Assembly (NCBI RefSeq): GCF_002705925.1
Contig: NZ_NKRE01000001.1
Coordinates: forward strand, 2,931,282-2,995,281
Length of the DNA: 64,000 nt
Direction of reading: 5' to 3'
Source: Mycobacterium ostraviense
GTDB lineage: Bacteria > Actinomycetota > Actinomycetes > Mycobacteriales > Mycobacteriaceae
Part shown: positions 39,494-52,528 of the stretch, piece after piece
How positions within the stretch are numbered: the first letter of the stretch is position 1
Layout of the letters: each line of letters opens with the position of its first letter
Program-made: the position numbers and the translations under genes
Notes under the pieces: model-generated
Databases searched by the model: none
The model's input: only the letters and a program-made list of their open reading frames with translations
What the model was told of the DNA's origin: nothing

Positions 39494-40656
39494 GCTGACA
39501 CCACCGATACTCGTCCGTCGTCACCGTCACGCAAATCGATCTGCACCCGCCTCGCATCCCAACCCGCCGGAATGTCTTCCGGCACCGCCGCGGTCACAAC
39601 AACCTGTTCGGCCGACTCCGCCGCACTCGCCAGGGCCCTACGGCGCTGGGTATCCAGTTCGGCAAAGACGTCGTCCAACAACAACACCGGGTCGCTACCC
39701 TCGACCCGCAACAGTTCATAGGCGGCCAGCCGTAGCGCCACCGCCATCGACCACGACTCTCCATGGCTGGCAAAACCTTTGGCGGGTTGGTCACCCAACC
39801 GCAATTCCAGGTCGTCGCGGTGCGGACCGACCAGACATACCCCACGTTCCACCTCGGCATCACGACGCGCGGCCAACGCCGCCAACAGCCGGGCCTCGAG
39901 GTAGTCCCGATCGGCAGCCCCGTCAATCTCATGCGATCCGGCGACCACCGACGTCATGCTGGCCCGGTATTCGATGGACGCCGTACGTGACTCCGGCGCC
40001 AGCAATTGATACGCCTTTGCCACCTCCGGGGCCAATTGGCTGACCAAATCCAAACGGGCGGCCATCAATTCGGCGCCGTGCTCGGCCAGTCGGCTGTCCC
40101 AGACATCCAGGGTGTCCAGCACACCGCGGTCGCCTCGATACCGCGCGCCCGCTACGGATTTCAGCAGCGCGGTACGCTGCCGCAGCACCTTGTCGTAGTC
40201 GGCCCGGACCGCGGCCACGGCGGGGCGCCGTAGTGTCGCCAAATCGTCGAGGTAGCGTCGCCGATCCGCCGGATCTCCGCGGACCAATGCCAAATCCTCG
40301 GGAGCGAACAGCACTGCTCGCAACACCCCGACCACTTCACGGGTGCTGCGCACCGGTGACCGGTTCAGCCGGGCCTTATTGGCCCGTCCCGCGGCGATCT
40401 CGAGGTCCACCGCACATTCCCGACCGTCGTTGACCACGATCGTCGAGATCACCGCACGGTCGGCGCCTGCTCGGATCAGCGGCGCGTCGGTGCCGACCCG
40501 ATGCGAACCTAAAGTGCTCGAATACCACAGTGCTTCAACGAGATTCGTCTTGCCGAACCCGTTCGGACCTACGAACACGGTCCGCCCCGGGTGTAATTCG
40601 AGATCCGCGTGCGCCCAGGAGCGGAAATCACGCAAACCCAAATGCCGGACGTACAC
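39490..40656 (-). CDS. recF: DNA replication and repair protein RecF
   Basis: A 388-residue SMC-like ATPase. Walker [19 protein letters not shown] is near residue 30-47. Signature/Walker B appear near the end ([20 protein letters not shown] and [12 protein letters not shown]). It helps load RecA at gapped DNA. The start is a GTG ([14 protein letters not shown]), as in other mycobacteria, 20 bp after the dnaN stop. Confidence 0.96.
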   Translation of the reverse strand: MYVRHLGLRDFRSWAHADLELHPGRTVFVGPNGFGKTNLVEALWYSSTLGSHRVGTDAPLIRAGADRAVISTIVVNDGRECAVDLEIAAGRANKARLNRSPVRSTREVVGVLRAVLFAPEDLALVRGDPADRRRYLDDLATLRRPAVAAVRADYDKVLRQRTALLKSVAGARYRGDRGVLDTLDVWDSRLAEHGAELMAARLDLVSQLAPEVAKAYQLLAPESRTASIEYRASMTSVVAGSHEIDGAADRDYLEARLLAALAARRDAEVERGVCLVGPHRDDLELRLGDQPAKGFASHGESWSMAVALRLAAYELLRVEGSDPVLLLDDVFAELDTQRRRALASAAESAEQVVVTAAVPEDIPAGWDARRVQIDLRDGDDGRVSVVSA

Positions 40657-40676
40657 CTACTTCGGCACCACAACGA

Positions 40677-41876
40677 TCAGCCCGGCAACCGAACCGGCAT
40701 CAGCAGGTAGACGTAGTCCGTCGGCACCGCCGGGAAGGGACCACTACCGGTCGGCGTGACATCCTCGGCTGATGCGGGACGCAGCAAAGCAGGCTTTCCC
40801 GGGGTGGTGAAACCAAACGACACCCGCTCGGAATGCAACGACGCCAGACCGTCGGTCAGATATGTCGGGTTGAACGCGATCGTCAACGGTTCACCGGCGA
40901 AGTCGACGGCAAGGTCTTCCTCGGCTCGTCCGACATCGTCGGCGCCGGCGGAAAGCCGCAGCGTCTCTTCGGCGAATTCCATGCGGACCTGCGCGCCGCG
41001 ATCGGCGACCAGCGCGACCAGCTTGATCGCTTCGGTCAACTCCGCCACATCAGCGGTGGCGACCGCGGTGTGCTCGACCGGCAGTAGTTGGCGAAATTTC
41101 GGAAACTCCGCGTCCAGCAGCCGGGTCGTGCTGCGCTTGCCGTTACCGCTGATCCCCAACAGCCCGTCCTTGCCGACGCCGGTGCCGGCACCCAATGACA
41201 GCCGGACATCAGATCCGTCACTGTTGGCTTTGGCGGCCTCGGCCAACGTCTTGGCCGGCACCAGCACCGACGCTTCGACCTCGGGCGACAACACGGTCCA
41301 CGTCAATTCGCGTACCGCGAGGCGGAATCTGTCGGTTGCCGCCAAAACCACCGTCTCACCGGAAATCTCGACGCGGATACCGGTCAGCATCGGCAGTGTG
41401 TCGTCACGACCGGCCGCGATGGCGACCTGACTGATGGCCTCAGCGAACAGATCCGACGGCAACGTGCCGGTGTCATCGGGCAGCGTCGGCAGCGTCGGGT
41501 AGTCCTCCACCGCCATGGTCGGCAGCGAGAACCTGGCGTTTCCGCAGTTCAAGGCGACCCGGTTACCGTCGACGTAGAAATCGACCGGCTTATTGGGCAA
41601 GGCGCGAGTGATATCGGACAACAGCCGACCTGAAACCAAAACGCTTCCCGGAGAGGATATTTCGGCAGCAACCTGTACTTCGGCGGAAACCTCGTAATCG
41701 AATCCGGAAATTGTCAGCCCGTCGTCTGAGCCCGTCAACAGCACACCTGAGAGCACCGGGACCGCTGGCCTGTTCGGCAGGTTCTTCGCCACCCACGACA
41801 CCGCCTCGGCGAACGACTCCTTCACCAAGCGAAACTTCAAGTCGGTGACACCAGTCTGGGTCGTAGCCGCGTCCAT
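40677..41876 (-). CDS. dnaN: DNA polymerase III beta sliding clamp
   Basis: A 399-residue clamp with three repeated domains. Recognisable parts: [55 protein letters not shown] and the C-terminal [11 protein letters not shown], the strand next to the protein-binding pocket. M. tuberculosis DnaN is 402 aa. It lies on the dnaN-proximal edge of oriC. Confidence 0.97.
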   Translation of the reverse strand: MDAATTQTGVTDLKFRLVKESFAEAVSWVAKNLPNRPAVPVLSGVLLTGSDDGLTISGFDYEVSAEVQVAAEISSPGSVLVSGRLLSDITRALPNKPVDFYVDGNRVALNCGNARFSLPTMAVEDYPTLPTLPDDTGTLPSDLFAEAISQVAIAAGRDDTLPMLTGIRVEISGETVVLAATDRFRLAVRELTWTVLSPEVEASVLVPAKTLAEAAKANSDGSDVRLSLGAGTGVGKDGLLGISGNGKRSTTRLLDAEFPKFRQLLPVEHTAVATADVAELTEAIKLVALVADRGAQVRMEFAEETLRLSAGADDVGRAEEDLAVDFAGEPLTIAFNPTYLTDGLASLHSERVSFGFTTPGKPALLRPASAEDVTPTGSGPFPAVPTDYVYLLMPVRLPG

Positions 41877-42386
41877 TGCGTCCCTTCACCTAACAGTGAG
41901 TTCGATCCCTAGATCCGTGAGCCAGCTCCCGCCGCCGGCATCGCGATTGCCCGTGACATAGCGCCGCAACGGCAGTCGAACAACAACCGTAGAACGTCTG
42001 GCTCCAAGTTGAAAGCTAATCGTCAACGCTGACATGTCGGGCTACGCACCCTCGCGAGGGACGCGGTGTGACGGGTGTCCCCAGACCCCTTCTTCTAAGG
42101 ACAACCCTCGAATAGATTTCAATAACAGTAATAAGGGGTGTGAGTTTTGGGGATGGCCCGGTGTCGGTGCTGCTAGGCGACGAACCGGGGTGTGGATGAC
42201 GACCTTGCCGGCTGTGTGGGCCGTGTGAGCTGCTGGGGATGAATCGTCAGGTGTGCAAAGGAAGACCCAAGTGTGCAATCCAGTTTCGGGTGGCTGTACA
42301 CACAACTACACACACCGAATCGGTGTGGCTGCTGTGACTGGCGTGAGAGAAGTTTTTTGCAGAAAGCGACCGGAAATGGACCGGGT
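41877..42386. other. Chromosomal replication origin oriC (dnaA-dnaN intergenic region)
   Basis: The 510-bp dnaA-dnaN gap has no credible coding frame. An AT-rich core at about 42108-42134 (AATAGATTTCAATAACAGTA) is a likely unwinding element in a GC-rich chromosome. On the dnaA side lie many TGTG-type words: TGTGGATGA (42191-42199; TCATCCACA on minus, one mismatch from TTATCCACA), TGTGCAAAG, TGTGCAATC, CTGTACACA (42294-42302) and TACACACA. They read as degenerate DnaA boxes. No perfect TTATCCACA is inside the gap, in line with the weak boxes known for mycobacterial oriC. Confidence 0.85.
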
Positions 42387-43910
42387 TCATCGCTTGGAGC
42401 GCTGCCGGATCCTTGTCGTGAGCTCTTTGACGTGATCGAAGACTTCGCGGCGTTCAGCCATTTCGGACAAGATCTTGCGTTGGGCGTACATGACCGTGGT
42501 GTGGTCGCGGCCGAACGCCTGACCGATCTTGGGCAGAGACAGATCGGTGAGCTCACGGCAGAGGTACATGGCGATCTGGCGCGACTGGGCCAGCGATCGG
42601 GTCTTGCCCGGTCCGCGCAGCTCTTCGACCGTGGTGTCGAAGTACTCGGCGGTGGCGGCCATGATGGTCGCCGCGCTGATTTGCATGGCGGTGGCGTCGG
42701 CGATGAGGTCGCGCAGCACGATCTCGGCCAGGGCTTTGTCGATCGGCGTCTTGTTCAGCGAGGCGAATGCGGTGACCCGGATCAGTGCACCCTCGAGTTC
42801 GCGGATGTTGCGTTCGATGCTGCTGGCAATGAGTTCTAGGACGTCGTCGGGTACCGCGAGCCGTTCCATCTGTGCCTTCTTGCGCAAGATGGCGATGCGG
42901 GTCTCCAACTCCGGGGGCTGCACATCGGTGATCAGACCCCATTCGAACCGGGTCCGCAGCCGGTCTTCGAGCGTGGCGAGCTGTTTGGGCGGCCGGTCGG
43001 AGGAGATGACGATCTGCTTGTTCGCGTTGTGCAGCGTGTTGAAGGTATGGAAGAACTCTTCCTGGATGCCTTCCTTGCCTTCGATGAACTGGATGTCATC
43101 GACGAGCAACACGTCGACGTCGCGGTAGCTGCGCTTGAAGGCGACCTTGCGGTCGTCGCGCAAGGAGTTGATGAAGTCGTTGGTGAATTCCTCGGTGGAG
43201 ACGTACTTGACCCGCATCCCGGGGAACAGTCGCTGCGTGTAATTGCCGGCGGCATGCAAGAGGTGAGTTTTCCCCAGTCCCGACTCGCCCCAGATGAAGA
43301 GGGGGTTGTAGGCGCGCGCAGGTGCTTCGGCGATGGCCAGGGTGGCGGCGTGCGCGAACCGATTGGAGGCGCCGATGACGAAGGTGTCGAAAGTGTAGCG
43401 GCGGTTGAGGCTGGTTCCACCAGTGGCGGCGACGGTATCGGTGCCCGACGGGCGCTTGGTGAAGTACGTGGGCCAACTGGGCCGAGGGCTGCCGGCGGTC
43501 TCGTCGGTGTCTCCGGCGATTTCGGGCGACGCTTCCGGTGACATTTCCAGGCCGGGCTCATCGGCCGGCACCGCGCTCTCGTCGGCGTCAGCGGTGGGTG
43601 GAGGTGGCGCGATACGGACACCGAGTTGGATCTGGTGGCCGAGTCGTCGGCTCAGCGCGTCGGTGATCGGGGTACGCAGGTGACGCTCGATTTCGTTTTG
43701 GACGAAGCTGCTCGGGACCGACAACAGCGCAAACCCCTCGACGATGGTGAGCGGCTGGACAAGGTTCAACCATGCTCGTTGCTGAGGGGTGAGGGGAGTG
43801 GCGAGGGTGGTGCCAGTGCCCGGGATGCCGTCAGCGTTGAGTTCCCCGTTGAGTTCGGCGACGACCGCATTCCACACTGAGGCAAAGCCGGACCCGGGAT
43901 CATCGGTCAA
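42387..43910 (-). CDS. dnaA: Chromosomal replication initiator DnaA
   Basis: A 507-residue AAA+ initiator, exactly the length of M. tuberculosis DnaA. Domain I is about 1-90, followed by a variable linker. Walker A is [19 protein letters not shown], Walker B is [14 protein letters not shown] and the C-terminal DnaA-box HTH has [14 protein letters not shown]. The TTG start ([13 protein letters not shown]) is chosen because GGGGATGC stands about 8 bases upstream and the M. tuberculosis protein begins there. Longer in-frame ATG starts exist but would include a DnaA box in the coding region. DnaA boxes upstream suggest autoregulation. Confidence 0.96.
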   Translation of the reverse strand: MTDDPGSGFASVWNAVVAELNGELNADGIPGTGTTLATPLTPQQRAWLNLVQPLTIVEGFALLSVPSSFVQNEIERHLRTPITDALSRRLGHQIQLGVRIAPPPPTADADESAVPADEPGLEMSPEASPEIAGDTDETAGSPRPSWPTYFTKRPSGTDTVAATGGTSLNRRYTFDTFVIGASNRFAHAATLAIAEAPARAYNPLFIWGESGLGKTHLLHAAGNYTQRLFPGMRVKYVSTEEFTNDFINSLRDDRKVAFKRSYRDVDVLLVDDIQFIEGKEGIQEEFFHTFNTLHNANKQIVISSDRPPKQLATLEDRLRTRFEWGLITDVQPPELETRIAILRKKAQMERLAVPDDVLELIASSIERNIRELEGALIRVTAFASLNKTPIDKALAEIVLRDLIADATAMQISAATIMAATAEYFDTTVEELRGPGKTRSLAQSRQIAMYLCRELTDLSLPKIGQAFGRDHTTVMYAQRKILSEMAERREVFDHVKELTTRIRQRSKR

Positions 43911-44461
43911 CGACGCATCCCCCTGGTCCGACATCGAGGTGCAATTGTCGGCGACAAGCAAACTGTCCACATGGTTATCCACAGTTGTGGAAAAGACGGT
44001 CGACTACATTCCGTAGCCTTTCGGCCACGGCCCGCGATCTCCGCGCTGCATCCAACCACCCGGCTGTCGGGGCAGCTAGTCGATCCGCCATCCTCGCTTC
44101 ATCGTCGGCCGCCGTTTCAGTCCGAAACAGCACTGCCCGAAGCTAACAGTTTTCGGTGCGGCTGCCAACAGTTCTTTCGTTTTCGGGTCGCCGTCTTTGG
44201 ATGTGCGTGCAATACGGAGTGCGTTAGAGGCAGCCATCTTTCGGTGCGGGCCGGTGAGGTCTGAGTCTGTTGCGACTGGCGAGGTTTGACCAGGCGAAGC
44301 CTCGTCAGTACCCTCAAACAGTCGCCCGAAAGTCGGCGATACGGCTGCGACCTGGATTATGCCTCCGGGGACCGCGCCGGCCAGCAGCCAGACCACCTCC
44401 GGCCGCCGACTGTGCACGATGAGCGGGCGGATGGTATGCGAGACACATCGAGGAGAACGCC
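43911..44461. promoter_or_regulatory. dnaA-rpmH divergent promoter region with DnaA boxes
   Basis: A 551-bp gap with three DnaA-box-like sites within 32 bp: CTGTCCACA (43963-43971), TTATCCACA (43975-43983, perfect) and TGTGGAAAA (43986-43994, TTTTCCACA on minus). They lie 53-84 bp upstream of the dnaA TTG, well placed for autoregulation. The rest should hold the dnaA and rpmH promoters. The segment from about 44090 to 44450 shows no convincing gene. Confidence 0.75.
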
Positions 44462-44605
44462 GTGGCCAAGGGCAAGCGGACCTTCCAGCCGAACAACCGG
44501 CGCCGAGCCCGCGTCCATGGTTTTCGACTGCGGATGCGTACCCGCGCCGGGCGAGCCATCGTGTCCGGCCGGCGCCGTAAGGGCCGCCGCGCACTGACTG
44601 CCTGA
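44462..44605 (+). CDS. rpmH: 50S ribosomal protein L34
   Basis: A 47-residue basic protein from a [23 protein letters not shown] then [20 protein letters not shown], the full L34 signature. GAGGAG precedes the start. It leads the conserved rpmH-rnpA-yidD-yidC-khpB-rsmG-parAB gene string, divergent from dnaA. Confidence 0.97.
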   Translation: MAKGKRTFQPNNRRRARVHGFRLRMRTRAGRAIVSGRRRKGRRALTA

Positions 44606-44628
44606 TCGTCGAGGCAGGTTTCTTAGCG

Positions 44629-44991
44629 GTGCTGCCCGCACGCAACCGCATGAGGCGGTCAACCGAGTTTGACGCAACCGTCAAGTACGGGATCCGTACC
44701 GTACAGCCCGACGTGGTCGTCCATGTCCGTCGGGGTAACGATTCGCAGGACTGTAGCGGTCCGCGGGTGGGATTGATCATCGCCAAATCGGTGGGCACCG
44801 CGGTCGAACGCCATCGGGTGGCACGTCGGTTGCGCCACGTTGCCCGGCCGTTGTTGGGCAACCTGCATCCATGCGACCAGGTGGTGATCCGGGCACTGCC
44901 GAGCAGTCGGCACGTCTCGTCGGTATGGCTGGAACAACAGGTGCGACGCGGCTTGCGACGCGCGTCCGAATCGGCGGGTGTCGGCCGGTGA
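44629..44991 (+). CDS. rnpA: Ribonuclease P protein component
   Basis: A 120-residue basic protein from a GTG ([20 protein letters not shown]). Core motif [25 protein letters not shown] contains the RNR-like basic helix, followed by VVIRALPSS. It binds the RNase P RNA to process tRNA 5' ends. It starts 23 bp after rpmH, and its stop overlaps the yidD start (GTGA). Confidence 0.95.
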   Translation: MLPARNRMRRSTEFDATVKYGIRTVQPDVVVHVRRGNDSQDCSGPRVGLIIAKSVGTAVERHRVARRLRHVARPLLGNLHPCDQVVIRALPSSRHVSSVWLEQQVRRGLRRASESAGVGR

Positions 44992-45326
44992 CCCAGTCGG
45001 CGTGGAGTCGCGCGAGCGTGGCGAAGGCCACCGGGCGATGGACAGCCCGCGGACTGATTTTCATGATCAATCTCTATCGGCACATGGTTTCTCCGCAACG
45101 GCCGGCCTCCTGTCGTTTTGTCCCAACCTGCAGCCAATACGCGGTGGATGCGCTGACCGAATACGGCCTGATCCGGGGCAGTTGGCTGACGGTAGCCAGG
45201 CTCGCTAAGTGTGGACCCTGGCATCGCGGAGGATGGGATCCGATACCGGAGCGCCGGGGATGTTCGGATTGCGATGTCCGCCGGGACGTGCCGGCGAAGC
45301 AAGGGGAGCGTGAGTCTTTTGTTTGA
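44988..45326 (+). CDS. yidD: Membrane protein insertion efficiency factor YidD
   Basis: A 112-residue protein. The YidD core is [20 protein letters not shown] then [20 protein letters not shown] and [11 protein letters not shown], with the conserved cysteines. The GTG start overlaps the rnpA stop. The 3' end overlaps the yidC start by 17 bp. The family assists YidC-dependent insertion. Confidence 0.92.
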   Translation: MTQSAWSRASVAKATGRWTARGLIFMINLYRHMVSPQRPASCRFVPTCSQYAVDALTEYGLIRGSWLTVARLAKCGPWHRGGWDPIPERRGCSDCDVRRDVPAKQGERESFV

Positions 45327-46446
45327 TTTCTTCAGCCTCGACTTCGTCTACTACCCGGTGTCGTGGATCATGTGGGTCTGGTACAAGCTGTTCGCGCTGA
45401 TCTTCGGGCCGTCGAACTTCTTCGCGTGGGCGCTCTCAGTGATGTTCCTGGTGTTCACGCTGCGTGCTCTGCTCTACAAACCGTTCGTCCGGCAGATCCG
45501 TACCACCCGTCAGATGCAAGAACTGCAGCCGCAGATCAAGGCGCTGCAGAAGAAGTACGGCAAGGATCGCCAGCGGATGGCGATGGAGATGCAGAAGCTG
45601 CAACGCGAACACGGGTTCAACCCGATCCTGGGTTGCTTGCCGATGCTGGCGCAGATCCCGGTGTTCTTGGGCCTGTATCACGTGTTGCGTTCGTTCAACC
45701 GCACGACGGGCGGCTTCGGCCAGCCGCAGATGTCGGTGGTGGAGAACCGGCTCACCGGCAATTACGTCTTCACCCCGACCGACGTGGGCCACTTCCTGGA
45801 CGCCAACCTGTTCGGCGCCCCGATCGGGGCGTCGATGACTCAGCGCGGTGGGTTGGACGCGTTCATCGATTTCAGTCGGCCCGCGGTGATCGCGGTCGGT
45901 GTGCCGGTCATGATCCTGGCCGGCATCGCAACTTACTTCAACAGCCGGGCATCGATTGCCCGGCAGAGCCCAGAGGCGGCGGCGAACCCGCAGACGGCGA
46001 TGATGAACAAGTTGGCGCTCTATGTTTTCCCGCTGGGCGTCGTGGTCGGTGGCCCGTTCCTTCCGCTGGCGATCATCCTCTACTGGTTTTCGAACAACAT
46101 CTGGACGTTTGCCCAGCAGCACTATGTGTTCGGGATGATCGAAAAAGAGGACGAGGCCAAGAGACAGGAAGTGTTGCAACGCAGGGCAGCCAACGCACCT
46201 GCCCCCGGAGCCAAGCCGAAGCGCCTGCCCAAGACGGCGTCTGCAGGCGGTGACGGGTCGGTGGCCGACCCGGATGCCGAGGGCGGCGTGAGGAACACGG
46301 GCCCGGCTGATCAGAGCCCGGAAGGGAAGTCGGCCGAGAAAGCGCCACGGACTCAGGCCGGCAAGCCGCCTCAGGCCGGCCGGAATAACGCCCCCGCCGG
46401 CCGTACACCGCGCCCGGGTGCGCGACCAAAGAAACGCAAACGGTAA
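45310..46446 (+). CDS. yidC: Membrane protein insertase YidC
   Basis: A 378-residue Oxa1/YidC insertase from a GTG ([20 protein letters not shown]) preceded by AAGGGGAG. It has about five membrane segments. The core [20 protein letters not shown] carries the groove Arg region, and [20 protein letters not shown] and [18 protein letters not shown] follow. The C-terminal ~90 residues are a disordered basic tail ending RPKKRKR, probably contacting ribosomes. It inserts membrane proteins with or without SecYEG. Confidence 0.96.
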   Translation: MSLLFDFFSLDFVYYPVSWIMWVWYKLFALIFGPSNFFAWALSVMFLVFTLRALLYKPFVRQIRTTRQMQELQPQIKALQKKYGKDRQRMAMEMQKLQREHGFNPILGCLPMLAQIPVFLGLYHVLRSFNRTTGGFGQPQMSVVENRLTGNYVFTPTDVGHFLDANLFGAPIGASMTQRGGLDAFIDFSRPAVIAVGVPVMILAGIATYFNSRASIARQSPEAAANPQTAMMNKLALYVFPLGVVVGGPFLPLAIILYWFSNNIWTFAQQHYVFGMIEKEDEAKRQEVLQRRAANAPAPGAKPKRLPKTASAGGDGSVADPDAEGGVRNTGPADQSPEGKSAEKAPRTQAGKPPQAGRNNAPAGRTPRPGARPKKRKR

Positions 46447-46552
46447 GAGCGCGTCACAGCGTTTGCGGGACGAGCGGCACGACCGCCCAGAAAGCCTCAG
46501 CAGAATGCCGCGAAACATCGCCAACACTGACCCGTGAGTGAGGGAGAAAGCC

Positions 46553-49162
<2,610 letters not shown>

Positions 49163-49166
<4 letters not shown>

Positions 49167-50143
49167 CGCAGCCCTCACGCCGGAAAGGCGGCCTAGGGCG
49201 GGGACTGGCGTCACTGATTCCCACCGGTCCCGCCGACGGTGAGTCGGGGCCGTCGTTCGGCCCACGGATGGGGTCCGCGACCGCAGACGTCGTAATCGGC
49301 GGGCCCACGCTCGACGCCAGCCCGATGGGTGCGGTGTACCGCGAAATAGACCCTTCGGACATCGAGGCGAATCCCCGGCAACCGCGCCAGGTTTTCGACC
49401 AAGAGGCGCTGCAGGAATTGGTGCACTCGATCCGCGAGTTCGGGCTCTTGCAGCCGATTGTCGTGCGGGCGATCGAGGCAACACCAAGCGGTGCGCACTA
49501 CCAAATCGTGATGGGCGAGCGACGTTGGCGCGCTGCCCAAGAGGCCGGCCTGGCCACCATTCCCGCTATCGTGCGCGAAACCGGTGACGACAGTCTGCTG
49601 CGCGACGCGCTGTTGGAAAACATCCATCGGGTCCAGTTGAACCCGCTGGAGGAGGCTGCCGCCTACCAACAGCTACTCGATGAATTCGGCGTTACCCACG
49701 ATGAACTGGCCGCACGCATTGGCCGGTCGCGCCCGTTGATCACCAACATGATCCGGTTGCTCAAGCTGCCGATCCCCGTTCAGCGGCGGGTTGCCGCGGG
49801 GGTGTTGTCGGCTGGTCATGCGCGTGCGCTGCTGTCGCTCGAGGCCGGGCCAGAGGCACAGGAGGAACTGGCGAGCCGGATCGTCGCCGAGGGTCTTTCG
49901 GTGCGAGCCACCGAGGAAGCCGTCACGCTGGCCAACCGAGCTGGTGCTAGCACACCGACCCCGCCGCGGCGCAAACCGATCCAGATGCCGGGACTTCACG
50001 ACGTTGCCGAGCGACTGTCGACCGCCTTCGACACCCGGGTCACGGTCAGCCTTGGCAAACGCAAGGGCAAGATCGTGGTGGAATTCGGCTCGGTGGACGA
50101 TTTGCAGCGGATCATCGGCTTGATGACCGACGCCAAGGCGTGA
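49163..50143 (+). CDS. parB: Chromosome partitioning protein ParB
   Basis: A 326-residue CTP-dependent DNA clamp. N-terminal [13 protein letters not shown] is the ParA-interacting segment. ParB/Srx domain: [20 protein letters not shown] and [14 protein letters not shown] (CTP-binding GERRxRA). The HTH region has [20 protein letters not shown]. The C-terminal dimerisation domain ends at [11 protein letters not shown]. Start ATG overlaps parA. It binds the two parS sites nearby. Confidence 0.96.
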
Positions 50144-50499
50144 GCCGCAACACCGGGTAATTACGTCACAGTGACACTGACGCAGTTCCGGAATAGGGAG
50201 GCAGTGCTTGGTGCGGTGTACTTCGACGCAGACCCTATGCGCGTCAGGGGTTTTCGTGACGCGGCCGGCTGGTTGTGATCAGCGGAGCCGGTCGTGACGC
50301 GGCAGCGGCCGGCGGCGGCCCCGGTGGCCAACCGACACTGGCCCAACCGCGACCAACTCTCCTATCCTGGAGAGGTTGCTGGCGCGCATCGGCCGGGGGA
50401 GAACAGGGCTGTGGGCGTGGCGATGCGACAACGCGGGCCGAAGGGCCGGCAGAGGAGCGGGGCTGACAGTTGCAGTACCGCACGGAGGCCAGGAGACTA
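50144..50499. other. Intergenic region parB to the Rv3916c homologue
   Basis: No gene recognised in 356 bp. An 11-bp palindrome GTCACAGTGAC lies at 50165-50175, shortly after the parB stop. The ribosome binding site AGGAG of the next gene is at 50491-50495. The segment probably carries the downstream promoter. Confidence 0.5.
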
Positions 50500-51375
50500 G
50501 TGTCTGCTCGTACCACAGCGCTGCGGCTCGAAGCCTTCGAGCAGCTTCCCAAGCACGCGCGCCGATGCGTCTTCTGGGAAGTAGACCCCGCGACCCTGGG
50601 CAACGATCACCACCTCGCCGACCCCGAATTCGAAAAAGAAGCCTGGCTCTCGATGGTGATGTTGGAGTGGGGTTCGTGCGGTCAGGTGGCGACAGCCATC
50701 CCGGATGAACGCAGCGTCGCCGAACCGCCGTGTTTGGGGTACGTGTTCTACGCTCCGCCGCGAGCGGTACCGCGGGCCCGTCGGTTCCCGACCGCGCCGG
50801 TGTCTGCCGATGCGGTGTTGTTGACATCGATGGGTATCGAACGCGGACAAGCCCCCGATGATTTGCCGCACAGCCTGATCGCTGGGGTGGTCGACGAACT
50901 GGTCCGGCGCGGGGTACGCGCGTTGGAGGCTTTCGGCCGCACGGCGGAGGTGGCCGACTTACAGGACCCCGGATTGGTCGACCCCGAAGTGCGCCCGGTG
51001 CTCGAGGCTGTCGGTGACTGCTCCGTCGACCACTGTGTCATCGACGCAAACTTCTTGATAGACATGGGTTTTGTGGTGGTGGCCCCGCACAGGTACTTCC
51101 CGCGGCTGCGGCTCGAACTGGACAAGGGCTTTGGGTGGAAGGCCGAGGTAGAGGCGGCTTTGGAGCGATTGCTGGAAAATGCGCAGCTGCAGCAACCCGT
51201 GGGGGCGGCTACTGCGGCCAGTTCCAGGGCCAGTTCTACGGCCAGTTCTAGGCCGGGCAACACCCTCGGACGGCTCGAAAACGATGCGCCCTGGAACTCA
51301 AGACAATTCAGGAACCGCCGAGCCTGCTGGCCCGTTCCACCGACAGCTCGTGGGCCAATAACTCGGCGAAAGTAA
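50500..51375 (+). CDS. Rv3916c-like protein, possible acetyltransferase fold
   Basis: About 291 residues. GTG (VSARTTALRLEAFEQLPKHA) follows AGGAG by 4 bases and is preferred to a TTG ten codons upstream. RRCVFWEVDPATLG, VMLEWGSCGQVATAI and PSLIAGV-like LPHSLIAGVVDELVRRGVRA resemble GNAT-like proteins lacking a clear acetyl-CoA loop. The last ~50 residues (Ser/Ala-rich, then Arg-rich) are not in M. tuberculosis Rv3916c (244 aa) and overlap the convergent cwlM by 68 bp, which suggests loss of the original stop. Function unknown. Confidence 0.75.
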   Translation: MSARTTALRLEAFEQLPKHARRCVFWEVDPATLGNDHHLADPEFEKEAWLSMVMLEWGSCGQVATAIPDERSVAEPPCLGYVFYAPPRAVPRARRFPTAPVSADAVLLTSMGIERGQAPDDLPHSLIAGVVDELVRRGVRALEAFGRTAEVADLQDPGLVDPEVRPVLEAVGDCSVDHCVIDANFLIDMGFVVVAPHRYFPRLRLELDKGFGWKAEVEAALERLLENAQLQQPVGAATAASSRASSTASSRPGNTLGRLENDAPWNSRQFRNRRACWPVPPTARGPITRRK

Positions 51376-52528
51376 AAGTGCCTGTGGGTCGATCGTTCTT
51401 GCCCAACAAGTAGAGGCGCTTGACTGCGGCAAGAATACCTTCGGCAATGGCGTCGCGGGTCTGTGTCGAGACCAGCATCTCCCGATCATGGGGGTTGGTG
51501 ATGTAGCCGATGTCGACTTGAACGGTCGGCATCCGGGTCAGCCGCAACAGATCCCACGTCCGGCCATGGGTACGGCAGTCCCGTAAACCAGTGCGCGCCA
51601 CCACTTCTCGCTGAATGAAGTCAGCCAGATTGCGACCGATGGTGGACACCGACCCGTGCGAGTTACCGAAGTGGAACGAGGCGACGCCGTTAGCCGAAGG
51701 ACTGGCTTGGGTTTCGCAGCGCAGGCTGATCATCAGGTCTGCGCCAACCGCGTTGGCGGTGGCGGCGCGTTCGGCGTCTGACGGGCTGCGGTTGGCCGGG
51801 CGGGACAAGAAGGTCTCCATGCCGATGGCCGACATTCGTCCTTCAAGGCGACTCGCCAAGTCCCACAAGACGTCTGCCTCGCTGATCGGCCCGGCCGGGC
51901 CCTGGGTGATCAGGCCGTGATCGGCACCGCCGCGGCCGGGATCGATGATGATGCGCTTGCCGGACAACTTGGGACCCGAACGGCGGACCAGCTCCTCTTC
52001 CCGAATCGCGTGCGGTGAGCCGCCGCTGACCCGTGAACTAAGAAAGTACAAGGACCGCAACGTTTCTGGCCCGCAGATACCGTCGGCGGCGAGCCCGTAC
52101 TCACGCTGATACGACATCAGCGCATTGTGGGTCTGCAACCCGAAATATCCGTCGACCAGCCCCGTGTAGAACCCGAGATCCTGAAGTCGGGCCTGTAGTG
52201 TCGCGACATCGTCACCGTATAGCGGCGCACCGAATTGGTGATAGAGCGTGCGGGCGCCGAGCCGGTAGGAAGCCTCCTTCAACGCCCGATAGGTGGCCTC
52301 GCCGACGATGCCGTCAACGAGCAATCCGCGATGCTGCTGGAAGGCACGTACCGCTTGGTCGAGTTCGGCGTCGAACACCTCGAGCGCAACGTGGCGGCCC
52401 GTGATCAGATCTTCGTCGGGATTATCCAGCATCCCCAGCGCGGCCAGCGCAGCGCGGATCTCGGTGACAGCGGCGCTACGGTCACCACAGCGCAGCGCGT
52501 CGCCGTCTTCGCGGCGCGGACTCGGCAT
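51308..52528 (-). CDS. cwlM: CwlM, regulatory pseudo-amidase of peptidoglycan synthesis
   Basis: A 406-residue protein without a signal peptide. Two peptidoglycan-binding domains (about 15-85 and 100-165; GYFGLQTHNALMSYQREYGL in the second) precede an Amidase_3 domain (about 190-375). The zinc ligand of active amidases (DPGHGG) is Arg here (IIIDPGRGGADHG), so catalysis is unlikely. In mycobacteria cytoplasmic CwlM, phosphorylated by PknB, activates MurA. The C-terminal region (TFTFAELLAHELSVERAS) is typical of CwlM. It overlaps the convergent Rv3916c-like gene. Confidence 0.93.
   Translation of the reverse strand: MPSPRREDGDALRCGDRSAAVTEIRAALAALGMLDNPDEDLITGRHVALEVFDAELDQAVRAFQQHRGLLVDGIVGEATYRALKEASYRLGARTLYHQFGAPLYGDDVATLQARLQDLGFYTGLVDGYFGLQTHNALMSYQREYGLAADGICGPETLRSLYFLSSRVSGGSPHAIREEELVRRSGPKLSGKRIIIDPGRGGADHGLITQGPAGPISEADVLWDLASRLEGRMSAIGMETFLSRPANRSPSDAERAATANAVGADLMISLRCETQASPSANGVASFHFGNSHGSVSTIGRNLADFIQREVVARTGLRDCRTHGRTWDLLRLTRMPTVQVDIGYITNPHDREMLVSTQTRDAIAEGILAAVKRLYLLGKNDRPTGTFTFAELLAHELSVERASRLGGS

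Noticed and set aside
43911..43982. Longer dnaA starts (two ATG codons) upstream of the TTG
   Set aside because: They would place DnaA-box DNA inside the gene and give a protein longer than other mycobacterial DnaA; the TTG has a suitable ribosome binding site.
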